Shown: positions 33,385 to 42,859, counted from the first letter of the stretch. The stretch: DNA of 64,000 bases from Flavobacterium tagetis (GCF_016735615.1 NZ_JAERSF010000003.1:310001-374000), one strand, 5' to 3'. The notes: generated from the sequence alone by a model not told the origin. A program made the numbers and translations.

Positions 33385-34530
33385 ATGAAAATAGCAATCG
33401 TCTGTTATCCTACTTTTGGAGGTAGTGGTGTAGTAGCCACAGAGTTAGGTCTCGAATTAGCCAGAAGAGGACACGAAATACATTTTATCACATATAGTCA
33501 GCCAGTTAGATTGGCACTTTTGAATCCGAATGTTCATTATCACGAAGTAAACGTTCCGGAATATCCTTTGTTTCATTATCAGCCTTATGAATTAGCGTTA
33601 TCGAGCAAATTGGTCGATATGGTGAAATTGTACAAAATAGAGCTTCTGCATGTGCATTATGCCATTCCTCATGCTTATGCAGGTTACATGGCAAAACAAA
33701 TGCTGAAAAATGAAGGTATTAATCTTCCGATGATTACTACGCTTCACGGAACTGATATTACGCTTGTAGGAAATCACCCGTTTTATAAACCTGCGGTGAC
33801 TTTCAGTATCAATAAATCAGATTATGTGACTTCAGTTTCTCAGAGTTTAAAAGATGATACTTTGAAATTATTCAAAATCAAGAATAAAATTAAAGTGATT
33901 CCAAACTTTATTGAACTGGACAAAGTAAAGAAAGATCCAAATGCGCCTTGTCATCGTTATGTAATGGCAAATGAGAATGAGCGTATTATTACCCATATCA
34001 GTAACTTTAGAAAAGTAAAACGTATTCCAGATATCATTAAGATTTTTTATAACGTTCAAAAAGAAATTCCAGCTAAATTAATGATGGTTGGAGACGGACC
34101 AGAAAAAGAAAAAGCTGAATTGTTATGTCAAGAATTAGGAATTTTAGATAAAGTGATTTTCTTTGGAAATAGTCATGAGATTGATAAAATCTTATGTATG
34201 ACCGATTTATTTTTGCTTCCTTCAGAAACTGAAAGTTTTGGTTTGGCGGCATTGGAAGCGATGGCGTGTGGTGTTCCAGTTATTTCGAGTAATTCTGGCG
34301 GATTGCCTGAAGTTAATTTTGATGGTTTTTCTGGATACTTAAGCAATGTTGGAAATGTTGAAGAAATGGCGCAAAATGCTTTAAAAATTTTAAAAGACGA
34401 CGCAGTTTTAAGTCAGTTTAAGGCAAATGCATTAGAAGTGGCGAGAAAATTTGATATTAAAAACATATTGCCTAAATATGAAGCTTTATATCAGAAAGCA
34501 GTTGATGATTATAAGTTGGAAAAGCACTAA
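33385..34530 (+). CDS. bshA: N-acetyl-glucosaminyl L-malate synthase (bacillithiol)
   Basis: 381 residues, GT4 family, GT-B fold. The BshA start KIAIVCYPTFGGSGVVATEL and the HVHYAIPHAYAGYMAKQM segment are diagnostic, as is TTLHGTDITLVGNH. The C-terminal donor-site motif SETESFGLAALEAMACGVPV contains the EX7E residues. It joins GlcNAc from UDP-GlcNAc to L-malate, the first step of bacillithiol synthesis. BshB and BshC are not in the window. It is followed by a PrcB-like lipoprotein gene 14 nt downstream. Confidence 0.95.
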   Translation: MKIAIVCYPTFGGSGVVATELGLELARRGHEIHFITYSQPVRLALLNPNVHYHEVNVPEYPLFHYQPYELALSSKLVDMVKLYKIELLHVHYAIPHAYAGYMAKQMLKNEGINLPMITTLHGTDITLVGNHPFYKPAVTFSINKSDYVTSVSQSLKDDTLKLFKIKNKIKVIPNFIELDKVKKDPNAPCHRYVMANENERIITHISNFRKVKRIPDIIKIFYNVQKEIPAKLMMVGDGPEKEKAELLCQELGILDKVIFFGNSHEIDKILCMTDLFLLPSETESFGLAALEAMACGVPVISSNSGGLPEVNFDGFSGYLSNVGNVEEMAQNALKILKDDAVLSQFKANALEVARKFDIKNILPKYEALYQKAVDDYKLEKH

Positions 34531-34544
34531 TTTAAAAGGATAAA

Positions 34545-34967
34545 ATGAAAAAAGTAATTTCTGTTTTAGCGATTTTTGTTATGATTTCTTGCGGAGTGAA
34601 GAAAATTGAAAGTTCAAATGCGTTGTACGAAGTTCTAACGAAACAATCGGACGGCGGTGGAAATATTAAATTTTTTGAAATTCTGACTGAGCCGAATGAA
34701 ATTAAAATGCTTGAAAATGATCCTCTTTTGGCTGATAAAATGAAAGATCCAAATATTCATGATTATAATTATGTGATTTTGAATATGGGCGAAAAAAACA
34801 CAAGCGGTTATAATATTGATGTTGAAAAGGTTGAAGAAACAGATAAAAATATCATTATAACTGTAAAAGAAAACAGCCCTGCAAAAGACGCAATGACCAT
34901 GCAGGTGATTTCATATCCTTATACGGTTGTAAAAATCCATTCGAAGAAAGAAATTGTTATTAAATAA
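34545..34967 (+). CDS. PrcB-domain lipoprotein
   Basis: 140 residues. The lipoprotein signal ends FVMISC (Cys16). The C-terminal domain has NYVILNMGEKNTSGYNIDVE and SPAKDAMTMQVISYPYTVVKI, which match the PrcB_C domain named after the Treponema dentilisin protease complex subunit. Its role outside that complex is unknown; a helper for a surface or periplasmic enzyme is possible. It is probably cotranscribed with bshA. Confidence 0.75.
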   Translation: MKKVISVLAIFVMISCGVKKIESSNALYEVLTKQSDGGGNIKFFEILTEPNEIKMLENDPLLADKMKDPNIHDYNYVILNMGEKNTSGYNIDVEKVEETDKNIIITVKENSPAKDAMTMQVISYPYTVVKIHSKKEIVIK

Positions 34968-34984
34968 AATTATATAAAGATTGA

Positions 34985-35063
34985 GCTTCGACTCCGCTCA
35001 GTCTGACATTGATTGCTTTTAGGAAGCGATTTCAAAGTTTGTCAGGCTGAGCGGAGTCGAAGC
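34985..35063. repeat. REP-like palindrome, GC-rich
   Basis: Arms of 24 nt (34985-35008 and 35040-35063) around GCTTCGACTCCGCTCAG pair with one T/G mismatch. The 31-nt interior can form a small hairpin of its own (ATTGCTT with AAGCGAT). The arms are far more GC-rich than their surroundings. From general knowledge, palindromes with this core are widespread in Bacteroidota intergenic regions. Confidence 0.85.
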
Positions 35064-35095
35064 CCTTTTTTAAATTTGTTTTGAAACCATAAAAA

Positions 35096-35126
35096 AAGCC
35101 TGTCGCTTTAAACGACAGGCTTCTTC
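35096..35126. terminator. Bidirectional terminator, AAGCCTGTCG stem
   Basis: 10-bp stem AAGCCTGTCG/CGACAGGCTT (35096-35105 with 35113-35122), with an A-run before and T-rich bases after. It lies between convergent genes. Confidence 0.82.
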
Positions 35127-35149
35127 TTACAATTATTTTTTATTTTTAT

Positions 35150-35647
35150 TTAGAATCTGAATTTGACACCTAAACCAACGTCAAATCCAAAATTATCATC
35201 ATCGTAATATCCTGAACCAATTTCCGGTCTTGCGTCTAATGATAAAGTAAGTGGCACTTCTTTAAATCTATATTCTATACCGATATCTCCAGCTGCAAAA
35301 ACATAAGTTCCGCTATCGCTGTATCTGTAATTGTTGTTGTAGTAATCGTGATCCCAAGCAGCTAGTCCACCTCCGACACCAGCATACCAGTTAAAACCTC
35401 CGTCGATATTCCAAACCCATTGGTAAAGAGCAACTCCTTTTATAGCGTCTACATCACTGCTGTTTCTCCATCCTAAATCAAATTCAAGTCTGTTTTTTTG
35501 ATTTAATCCTAATTGGTATGATATTTCTCCTCCAAATCCGTTGTTGTCGCCCAAACGTAATCCTAAAGCGTGTTTCGAAATTTCTTGCGATTGAGCCGTA
35601 AATGCTAAACCAAGAAGCATAATGGCAGATAAAAGTATCTTCTTCAT
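35150..35647 (-). CDS. Small outer membrane beta-barrel protein
   Basis: 165 residues with a signal peptide (FTAQSQ) and an eight-strand OmpA/OmpX-like pattern. Alternating aromatic residues end in the C-terminal FRF signature (DVGLGVKFRF). Strands such as LGLRLGDNNGFGGEISYQL and NIDGGFNWYAGVGGGLAAW are typical. Function is unknown; it may be structural or adhesive. It forms a single-gene unit. Confidence 0.8.
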   Translation of the reverse strand: MKKILLSAIMLLGLAFTAQSQEISKHALGLRLGDNNGFGGEISYQLGLNQKNRLEFDLGWRNSSDVDAIKGVALYQWVWNIDGGFNWYAGVGGGLAAWDHDYYNNNYRYSDSGTYVFAAGDIGIEYRFKEVPLTLSLDARPEIGSGYYDDDNFGFDVGLGVKFRF

Positions 35648-35786
35648 AAAAGTTGTAAATTAATTTTTTTCAAATGTATTATTACAGTCAGATAGAGAAC
35701 GTATAATATTTTTGAAAATTGTTATATAATTTACATTTTTAGAAATTTGAAGCGTTAAAATTCTTAAAAAACTGTTTCTGAGCGTT

Positions 35787-36608
35787 CTATTTTAGTATTA
35801 TCGAAGAAATTAGCTGAGAGGTGAGAAGATCTTCCATTTCTAATAGATTTTCTTCTTCGGCAAAATTACTGGCTTTATAAGAAAACAGTTTCCAGCGTTT
35901 TTTATGGTATTCTAGAGCGGTTAAGTTTTCTACCCAGTCACCAGAATTAAGGTATAGAGTAGAACCGTGTTTGTTTTCTTTTGTAACGATTTTGGGTTCA
36001 TGAATGTGCCCGCAAATAACATAATCGTAATTTTTTTCTATTGCTAGATCGGTTGCAGTAGTTTCAAAATCAGAAATAAATTTTACCGCTTTTTTAACGC
36101 TTGCTTTTATTTTTTTAGAAAAAGAATAAGGTTCACGTCCTAATTTTGCCAGACACCAGTTGGCAAATCGGTTTGTTAAAATCAGATAATCGTAACCTAA
36201 TCCGCCTAGTTTTGCAATCCATTTTGAATGCTGAACAGAGGCGTCAAAAACGTCTCCGTGAAAAATCCAGGCTTTTTTATCGTCTAATTCTAAAACCAAT
36301 TTATCAACCAGAGCAAAATTTCCCATATTCATATCACTGAATTTTCGAAGTATTTCGTCATGATTTCCAGTAATATAATACACCTTTGTTCCTTTAGAAG
36401 CCATTCCGATAATACGCTGAATAACGCGCAAATGTGCTTTTGGAAAATAAGATTTACGAAACTGCCAAGCATCAATTATATCGCCATTTAAAACTAAAGT
36501 TTTGGGTTTAATGCTTGAAAGATAGTTGTTTAGTTCTTTCGCGTGACTTCCGTAAGTTCCTAAATGAACATCAGAAAGAACGACCAATTCGACATTTCTT
36601 TTTTTCAA
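35787..36608 (-). CDS. LpxH-like metallophosphoesterase
   Basis: 273 residues, calcineurin-like fold. Metal-binding motifs are VVLSDVHLGTYG (D-x-H), LNGDIIDAW (GD), YYITGNHDEILR (GNHD), FHGDVFD and CGHIHEPKI (GHxH). The length is slightly greater than E. coli LpxH, as in the Bacteroidota UDP-2,3-diacylglucosamine diphosphatase group. A lipid A role would suit the envelope genes nearby but is not proven; other phosphoesterases share this pattern. A single-gene unit, divergent from aroC. Confidence 0.82.
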   Translation of the reverse strand: MKKRNVELVVLSDVHLGTYGSHAKELNNYLSSIKPKTLVLNGDIIDAWQFRKSYFPKAHLRVIQRIIGMASKGTKVYYITGNHDEILRKFSDMNMGNFALVDKLVLELDDKKAWIFHGDVFDASVQHSKWIAKLGGLGYDYLILTNRFANWCLAKLGREPYSFSKKIKASVKKAVKFISDFETTATDLAIEKNYDYVICGHIHEPKIVTKENKHGSTLYLNSGDWVENLTALEYHKKRWKLFSYKASNFAEEENLLEMEDLLTSQLISSIILK

Positions 36609-36772
36609 TTTTTCTTGATTTGAAGTTTTACAAATGAAAGAAAGTTTGTGAAATTTGAGTTTATTAAAAGGTTATCAAAAAGAGGATAATTTTACCAAAT
36701 TGTGATTTTTATCCCATTTAATGTTTCGTTAATAATACCAGTTTTAAATTTTTTAATTTAATTCATAAAACT

Positions 36773-36780
36773 TACATTTG
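36773..36780 (+). promoter_or_regulatory. Probable -7 box of aroC
   Basis: TACATTTG matches TAnnTTTG 16 nt before the ATG; a TTT rather than TTG lies at the expected -33 distance. Confidence 0.45.
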
Positions 36781-36796
36781 CTCAAAACAAAACACA

Positions 36797-37855
36797 ATGG
36801 CAGGAAACAGCTTCGGCACACTATATAAAGTAACTACATTTGGAGAATCTCACGGTGAAGCTTTAGGCGGAATTATTGACGGATGCCCTCCAGGAATACA
36901 ATTAGATTTTGAAGCAATTGAAGTAGATATGGCTCGTAGAAAGCCAGGTCAATCAGCAATTGTTACACAAAGAAAAGAACCAGACAGCGTTCAGTTTCTA
37001 TCAGGAATATTTGAAGGAAAAACTACTGGAACTCCAATTGGTTTCATTATTCCAAATACCAATCAAAAATCAGACGATTATTCACATATAAAAGATAACT
37101 ACAGACCAAGCCATGCTGACTATGTTTACGATCAAAAATATGGTTTTCGCGATTATCGAGGTGGTGGAAGAAGTTCTGCAAGAGAAACAGCAAGCAGAGT
37201 AGTAGCAGGAGCAATTGCAAAACAAATGTTGCCTGAAATTAAGATTAATGCTTATGTTTCTTCTGTTGGACCAATTCATTTAGATACGCCTTATCAGGAG
37301 TTGGATTTTTCTAAAATAGAAAGTAATCCAGTGCGTTGTCCAGATGAAAAATCTGCAGCGATTATGGAAGAATATATTCGTGACATTCGTAAACAAGGAG
37401 ATACCGTTGGTGGTGTTGTAACTTGTGTAATTCAGAATGTTCCAGTTGGTTTAGGAGAACCAGTATTTGATAAGCTTCATGCAGAATTAGGAAAAGCAAT
37501 GCTTTCTATTAATGCGGTAAAAGGTTTTGAGTACGGAAGCGGTTTCTCTGGTTCTGAAATGAAAGGAAGTGAACATAATGATTTATACAATCCCGACGGA
37601 ACTACAAAAACAAATCTTTCTGGTGGAATTCAAGGTGGTATAAGCAACGGAATGGATATCTATTTCAGAGTTGCTTTTAAACCTGTTGCAACCATTATGC
37701 AGACTCAAGAGTCTTTAGATAATAAAGGAAATATTACACCAATGACAGGAAAAGGGCGTCATGATCCGTGTGTAGTGCCTCGCGCAGTGCCAATCGTAGA
37801 AGCGATGGCCGCAATTGTTTTGGCAGATTTTTATTTAATCAACAAAACATATTAA
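36797..37855 (+). CDS. aroC: Chorismate synthase
   Basis: 352 residues. All signature regions are present: GESHGEALGGIIDG near the start, RPSHADYVYDQKYGFRDYRG, GGGRSSARETASRVVAG and the C-terminal GRHDPCVVPRAVPIVEAM. It removes phosphate from EPSP using reduced FMN to make chorismate for aromatic amino acids. It lies 53 nt before the symporter gene on the same strand; the AAAGGTAAG region between the genes may allow cotranscription. Confidence 0.97.
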   Translation: MAGNSFGTLYKVTTFGESHGEALGGIIDGCPPGIQLDFEAIEVDMARRKPGQSAIVTQRKEPDSVQFLSGIFEGKTTGTPIGFIIPNTNQKSDDYSHIKDNYRPSHADYVYDQKYGFRDYRGGGRSSARETASRVVAGAIAKQMLPEIKINAYVSSVGPIHLDTPYQELDFSKIESNPVRCPDEKSAAIMEEYIRDIRKQGDTVGGVVTCVIQNVPVGLGEPVFDKLHAELGKAMLSINAVKGFEYGSGFSGSEMKGSEHNDLYNPDGTTKTNLSGGIQGGISNGMDIYFRVAFKPVATIMQTQESLDNKGNITPMTGKGRHDPCVVPRAVPIVEAMAAIVLADFYLINKTY

Positions 37856-37908
37856 TAAAAGGTAAGACAGTGAGGGTCTTATTATTTTAATAATTAAAAA
37901 ATAATTTA

Positions 37909-39171
37909 ATGCAAGAAGTTACAGAAACTAAAAAACAATCATTTCTTTCGGGATTAACAGGGCAAATTATAATTGCGATGGTTCTAGGAGCCATTTTAGG
38001 AATTATATTGCACAATAGTATTTCACCCGAAGCAGCGCAGGCATTTAGCAATAAAATTAAGATGCTGGCGACCATCTTTATTCGTTTGGTGCAAATGATT
38101 ATTTCTCCATTGGTTTTTACAACTTTGGTGGTTGGAATTGCAAAATTGGGAGATATTAAAACCGTTGGAAGAATTGGAGGAAAAGCCATTGGCTGGTTTT
38201 TTACAGCGTCATTTATTTCTCTTTTAATTGGATTGTTTTATGTAAATGTTTTGCAACCGGGCGTTGGTCTAAAATTAGATCACGTTGATATGGCAGCGGC
38301 TTCTGAAGTTACAGGTAAAACACAAAATCTATCTTTTGATAATTTCGTTGAGCATATTGTGCCAAAAAGTATTGTCGAAGCTATGGCAACTAATGAAATT
38401 CTGCAGATTGTAGTTTTCTCAATCTTCTTCGGATTGGCAGCTGCTTCTTTAGGAGATACCGTAAAACCAATTATTGGTGCTTTCGATAAGTTATCGCACG
38501 TTGTTTTGAAAATGGTAAACTATGTAATGAAGTTTGCGCCAATTGGAGTTTTTGGAGCCATTGCAGGTGTGTTTGCCATTAGAGATGCAGAAGAATTGGT
38601 TATTACTTACTTTAAATTTTTCGGTTCGTTTTTAATTGGTATCAGTACTCTCTGGGTTATTTTAATTGCCATTGGTTATATTTTCCTTAAAGGAAGAATG
38701 ACTGAATTATTAAGACGTATTACTGGGCCTTTGGCGATTGCTTTTGGAACAACAAGTAGTGAAGCTGTATTTCCAAAATTGACTGAAGAATTAGAAGGTT
38801 TTGGTGTAAAAGATAAAATTGTTTCTTTTATGCTTCCTCTTGGGTATTCGTTTAATCTTGACGGAAGTATGATGTACATGACTTTTGCAAGTATTTTTAT
38901 TGCTCAATTCTACAATGTGCATTTAGATTTAGGAACTCAAATGGCGATGCTTTTAGTTTTAATGCTTACGAGTAAAGGTATTGCAGGTGTGCCAAGAGCG
39001 AGTTTGGTTGTAGTTGCGGCAACTTGCGGAATGTTTGATATTCCGATTGAGGGAATTGCTTTAATTCTTCCAATTGACCATTTCTGCGATATGTTTAGAA
39101 GTGCTACTAATGTATTAGGAAATGCATTAGCAACATCTGTTGTAGGACAATGGGAAAACAATAAAGAATAA
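37909..39171 (+). CDS. Dicarboxylate/amino acid:cation symporter (DAACS)
   Basis: 420 residues with eight hydrophobic segments of the SDF/glutamate-transporter fold. Diagnostic motifs are FGTTSSEAVFPKL (serine-rich re-entrant hairpin), YSFNLDGSMMYMTFASIFIAQ and GIAGVPRASLVVVAAT, followed by DHFCDMFRSATNVLGNALA, which is involved in substrate and cation binding. It would take up glutamate, aspartate or C4-dicarboxylates with Na+ or H+. Ends before a strong terminator. Confidence 0.93.
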   Translation: MQEVTETKKQSFLSGLTGQIIIAMVLGAILGIILHNSISPEAAQAFSNKIKMLATIFIRLVQMIISPLVFTTLVVGIAKLGDIKTVGRIGGKAIGWFFTASFISLLIGLFYVNVLQPGVGLKLDHVDMAAASEVTGKTQNLSFDNFVEHIVPKSIVEAMATNEILQIVVFSIFFGLAAASLGDTVKPIIGAFDKLSHVVLKMVNYVMKFAPIGVFGAIAGVFAIRDAEELVITYFKFFGSFLIGISTLWVILIAIGYIFLKGRMTELLRRITGPLAIAFGTTSSEAVFPKLTEELEGFGVKDKIVSFMLPLGYSFNLDGSMMYMTFASIFIAQFYNVHLDLGTQMAMLLVLMLTSKGIAGVPRASLVVVAATCGMFDIPIEGIALILPIDHFCDMFRSATNVLGNALATSVVGQWENNKE

Positions 39172-39222
39172 TAAAAGAACTGAGATTTTAATTTTTTTAT
39201 CCAGTTATTGAAATAATATTTG

Positions 39223-39258
39223 AAAAGCTGTATTTTTTTATGAAATACAGCTTTTTTT
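39223..39258 (+). terminator. Terminator after the symporter gene
   Basis: 13-bp stem AAAAGCTGTATTT/AAATACAGCTTTT (39223-39235 with 39243-39255), followed by T-run. Confidence 0.88.
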
Positions 39259-39270
39259 TATTTTAAAGTG

Positions 39271-39278
39271 TATATTTG
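39271..39278 (+). promoter_or_regulatory. Probable -7 box of the hybrid kinase gene
   Basis: TATATTTG matches TAnnTTTG 18 nt before the ATG at 39296. No clear -33 element. Confidence 0.4.
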
Positions 39279-39295
39279 ATCAAATTAGCCGATTA

Positions 39296-41479
39296 ATGCC
39301 CCACAAACGGATTTTTTTACTTTTTCTATTGGTTCTGAATTGCTTTGCCAATTCAGCAATCGCGCAATCTAATTGTAACCTCGATCCTAAAATTGATAAG
39401 AATGTAAAGAAAGCGCTTTTAAATTTTAGAGAATCTAACTTCGAAAAATCACTCATCTATTCCAGAGTTGCTTTAAATGCTGCGACAGCAATAAAAGATT
39501 ATTGCCTTACAGCTCGTTCGTATAATATTATAGCTGCAAATTATAATGAATTGGAAGAGTATGATAAAGCCATTTTTTTCTATAAAAAAGGTTTGTATTA
39601 TGCTAATAAAACTAATAACGATTCCTTAAAATGTAACCTTTATAATAATTTAGGAAACATGTATTGTTTTGGAAAAGAACAATTTGATGAAGGAATTCGG
39701 AGTTATAAAAAAGCAGTAGCTTATGCTTTGAAAATAAATGATTTAAAAGAGGTTTATTTTACAAACGTAAATATTGCATGGGCTTATTTTGATATTGGAA
39801 ATTACAATCAGGGTTATCTCTTTTTAAAGTATGTAAACAGTACTAAAATAAAGTATAATGACGAATCAACAGAGGTTATTGTTGCTATGTTGAATGGTAT
39901 TTACTCTAGTTATAAAAATGATAGTAAGGAAGCTAATGCTTATTTTTTGAGTGCTATTGAATCGGGCAAAAAATGTCAGGAGAAAATAGATCTGTCACGT
40001 GCTTACTTAGAATATTCACATTTTTTAAATAAAACCAATAGGCATAGAGAGGCGTACGATGCACTTGTTAAACATTATGATCTTTCGGCTAAACTATACG
40101 ATGTTAAGAAAATTAAAAAAGCTTCTCAAGCTGGTTTAAGTTTAGAATTGGATGAATACAAAAGGCAGATTGATAAAGTTGAGGGAGAAAAAGTAGAGCA
40201 ATCTCAAAGTTTAAGAAAATCAAAAATCATTGTAATTCTTTTTATTTTGATTTCGCTGATTCTTTTAATTTTGATAGTTACCCTGATAAAGAACATCAGA
40301 TACAAGAAAAAACATAATTTAGAGCTTCTTAAAGCGAAAGAAATTGCAGAAGAAGCCTCTTTGCTTAAAACACAATTTATATCGACTATAAGTCATGAAT
40401 TGCGCACCCCACTTTATGGTGTTGTGGGCATTACTAATATGTTGCTCGAAGAACACAAAGAGATATCAAGAAGCCAGCATTTAAGTTCATTAAAATTTTC
40501 TGCAAGATATTTATTGTCTCTGGTAAATGATATTTTACAGATTAATAAGATTGAAGAAAACAAAATCGTTTTGGAGAGCTTGACTTTTAATATTTCTGAT
40601 GAAATTACGGTAATCAAGAACTCTCTTTCTTTTCTTTCTCAGAAAAACAATAATAGCATTTCTATTGATATAGATTCTCATATTCCAGAATATTTAATTG
40701 GAGATAAATTGCGTTTGGCCCAGATTTTAATGAACTTGGTCAGCAATGCATTGAAATTTACCAAAGACGGGCAAGTTGAAATTATTGTAAAACTTAATAA
40801 AGTAGAAGGAAAGCTCCATTATTTAGATTTTTTGATAAAAGACAACGGAATAGGAATCGCAGTGGTAGACCAAAACAAAATTTTTGAAAAGTTTGTTCAA
40901 GTTGGTCGAAAAGATGAAGATTATCAAGGTACAGGTTTAGGACTTAGTATTGTAAAAAGACTTTTAGGACTTTTTGGAAGCACCATTACTTTGGACAGTG
41001 ATTTAGGAAAAGGAACTGCATTTTCTTTTACAATTGCCTTTGAGCATGATTTAGCGAAAACGAAAAGTATTATTGATGAAATTGAAGTTGACTTGACTTC
41101 AAGTGAGGTTTATAAAATTTTAGTAGTCGAAGATAACTTGATTAATCAGCTTGTGACTAAAAAGATTATCGAAAAGAATAATTATTCCTGTAAGGTAGTC
41201 GATGATGGTTTTGCAGCGCTTAAAGCTTTGGAAAATGAAACGTTCGATTTGATTTTAATGGATATTAATATGCCTTTAATGAACGGATTTGAAACAACCA
41301 AACGAATACGTCTTCAAGGTATAGAAACTCCAATTGTCGCTTTGACGGCTTTTGATAAAGATGAAATTACAGATGAAGCAATTTCTTCAGGAATGAATGA
41401 TATTATTATTAAACCTTTTGAACCAGTTAAATTATTTAAAATAATCAATTTCCTTATAAAAGAAAAAAACGCTGTTTAA
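39296..41479 (+). CDS. TPR-containing hybrid histidine kinase
   Basis: 727 residues. A signal peptide (AIAQ) and periplasmic TPR repeats (~30-290) precede one membrane helix (~315-335). A HisKA domain follows with STISHELRTPLYG (phospho-His near 367), then HATPase_c with LVSNALKFT, DNGIGI and GTGLGLSIV. A C-terminal receiver has LILMDINMPLMNG (Asp near 655) and PIVALTAFDKDE. It would sense a periplasmic signal and relay phosphate internally; there is no partner regulator next to it. Its stop codon overlaps that of the convergent helicase. Confidence 0.92.
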   Translation: MPHKRIFLLFLLVLNCFANSAIAQSNCNLDPKIDKNVKKALLNFRESNFEKSLIYSRVALNAATAIKDYCLTARSYNIIAANYNELEEYDKAIFFYKKGLYYANKTNNDSLKCNLYNNLGNMYCFGKEQFDEGIRSYKKAVAYALKINDLKEVYFTNVNIAWAYFDIGNYNQGYLFLKYVNSTKIKYNDESTEVIVAMLNGIYSSYKNDSKEANAYFLSAIESGKKCQEKIDLSRAYLEYSHFLNKTNRHREAYDALVKHYDLSAKLYDVKKIKKASQAGLSLELDEYKRQIDKVEGEKVEQSQSLRKSKIIVILFILISLILLILIVTLIKNIRYKKKHNLELLKAKEIAEEASLLKTQFISTISHELRTPLYGVVGITNMLLEEHKEISRSQHLSSLKFSARYLLSLVNDILQINKIEENKIVLESLTFNISDEITVIKNSLSFLSQKNNNSISIDIDSHIPEYLIGDKLRLAQILMNLVSNALKFTKDGQVEIIVKLNKVEGKLHYLDFLIKDNGIGIAVVDQNKIFEKFVQVGRKDEDYQGTGLGLSIVKRLLGLFGSTITLDSDLGKGTAFSFTIAFEHDLAKTKSIIDEIEVDLTSSEVYKILVVEDNLINQLVTKKIIEKNNYSCKVVDDGFAALKALENETFDLILMDINMPLMNGFETTKRIRLQGIETPIVALTAFDKDEITDEAISSGMNDIIIKPFEPVKLFKIINFLIKEKNAV

Positions 41480-41493
41480 TACCAGCGTTTTTT
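41464..41493. terminator. Bidirectional terminator inside overlapping coding ends
   Basis: 11-bp stem AAAAAACGCTG/CAGCGTTTTTT (41464-41474 with 41483-41493) with loop TTTAATAC, which carries both stop codons. Both strands have T-runs after the stem. Confidence 0.88.
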
Positions 41494-42723
41494 GTTTTTT
41501 TTAGCGTTTGTTGATTTTCTCGATTTGTGAGCTCCACCGCTTCTGTTTGAGCTTTTAGGTTTTTCTCCAGCTTCTGGACTTCCAGAATGCCATTGATACG
41601 GATGATCTGCAATCGTTTTTACGTCAACTTTTATTAATTTTTGAATGTCTTTCCAGTAAGGGAGTTCATCTTTTCCGCAGAAAGAAATTGCAATTCCGCC
41701 ATTTCCTGCGCGACCTGTACGCCCAATTCGGTGAACATAAGTTTCAGGAATATTAGGCAAATCAAAATTGATTACATACGGCAATTGCTCAATGTCAATT
41801 CCTCGTGCCGCGATATCGGTTGCAACCAAAACGCCAACTTCTTTATTTTTAAAAGCGTCAAGAACTCTTTGTCTTGCATTTTGCGATTTGTCTCCGTGAA
41901 TTGCCTCAGCAGGAATATCTTTTTTACGAAGCGCTTTTACAACATTGTCAGCACCGTGTTTTGTTCTCGAAAAAACAAGTACGTTTGATAAGTTTTCCTC
42001 TTTTATTAAGCTATAAAGCAAGTTTCTTTTTTCTGTTTTATCAACAAAATAAATGCGCTGTTCGACATTTTCTGCTGTAGAAGAAACTGGAGAAACTTCA
42101 ACTTTTTCTGGATCTTGAAGAAACATTTCTGCAAGTTCGCGAATTGCAATTGGCATTGTTGCAGAGAAAAGTAACGTTTGTCTGTTTTTAGGAGTCAGTT
42201 TTACGATTTTTTTGACATCGTTTATAAAACCCATATCCAGCATCTGATCGGCTTCATCTAGTACTAAAGTGTGCAAATGATTTAAATCAAGAAAACCTTG
42301 TTTATGAAGGTCTAATAAACGTCCTGGAGTGGCAACTAAAATATCAACTCCATTTTTTAAAGCATCTACTTGCGGATTCTGAGAAACTCCTCCGAAAATA
42401 GTCAGCTGCGTTAAGTTGGTGTATTTTGCATAAGTGTCAAAACTTTGACCGATCTGCACTGCTAGTTCGCGAGTAGGCGTAACCACAAGCGCACGAATCA
42501 CTTTTGCTTTTTTTGATGAACCGACAATTCGGTGTAATTGATGTATGATTGGAATAGCAAATGCTGCCGTTTTTCCTGTTCCTGTCTGTGCACAGCCAAT
42601 TAAATCACGCCCTTCTAATACAATCGGAATTGATTTTTCCTGAATTGGAGTCGGATTTAAGTAGCCTTCTTCAAATACGGCTTTTTGTATACTTTTTGAA
42701 AGTGATAGATCTTCGAATAACAT
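41476..42723 (-). CDS. rhlE: DEAD-box RNA helicase (RhlE-like)
   Basis: 415 residues from ATG 42723 (MLFEDLSLSKSIQKAVFEEG); the frame runs 33 codons further upstream without homology. Helicase motifs run in order: Q motif TPIQEKSIP, motif I AQTGTGKTAAF, Ia PTREL, II DEAD, III SAT and VI HRIGRTGRAG. A Lys/Arg-rich C-terminal tail (KSRKSTNAKKNKKRWY) is typical of RhlE-group proteins in this phylum. It unwinds RNA duplexes, likely in ribosome assembly or RNA decay. The last codons form part of a shared terminator with the kinase gene. Confidence 0.93.
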   Translation of the reverse strand: MLFEDLSLSKSIQKAVFEEGYLNPTPIQEKSIPIVLEGRDLIGCAQTGTGKTAAFAIPIIHQLHRIVGSSKKAKVIRALVVTPTRELAVQIGQSFDTYAKYTNLTQLTIFGGVSQNPQVDALKNGVDILVATPGRLLDLHKQGFLDLNHLHTLVLDEADQMLDMGFINDVKKIVKLTPKNRQTLLFSATMPIAIRELAEMFLQDPEKVEVSPVSSTAENVEQRIYFVDKTEKRNLLYSLIKEENLSNVLVFSRTKHGADNVVKALRKKDIPAEAIHGDKSQNARQRVLDAFKNKEVGVLVATDIAARGIDIEQLPYVINFDLPNIPETYVHRIGRTGRAGNGGIAISFCGKDELPYWKDIQKLIKVDVKTIADHPYQWHSGSPEAGEKPKSSNRSGGAHKSRKSTNAKKNKKRWY

Positions 42724-42859
42724 ATCTTTGGTATTTAGTATTTCAGTTTTAATAACTAAAATGCTGTGCAAAGATATGTTTATTCGTCCAATCGTTTGTT
42801 TGAATTTGCTTTTATTTGGCAAACAGTCCTTACGGCTTAATCAAATAGGATATTTATAA

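Noticed and set aside
41641..42080. Cys-rich plus-strand frames within the helicase gene
   Set aside because: Antisense shadows of a gene with all helicase motifs.
42724..42822. Longer helicase start
   Set aside because: The 33 extra residues are not helicase-like; MLFEDLSLSKSI is the family start.
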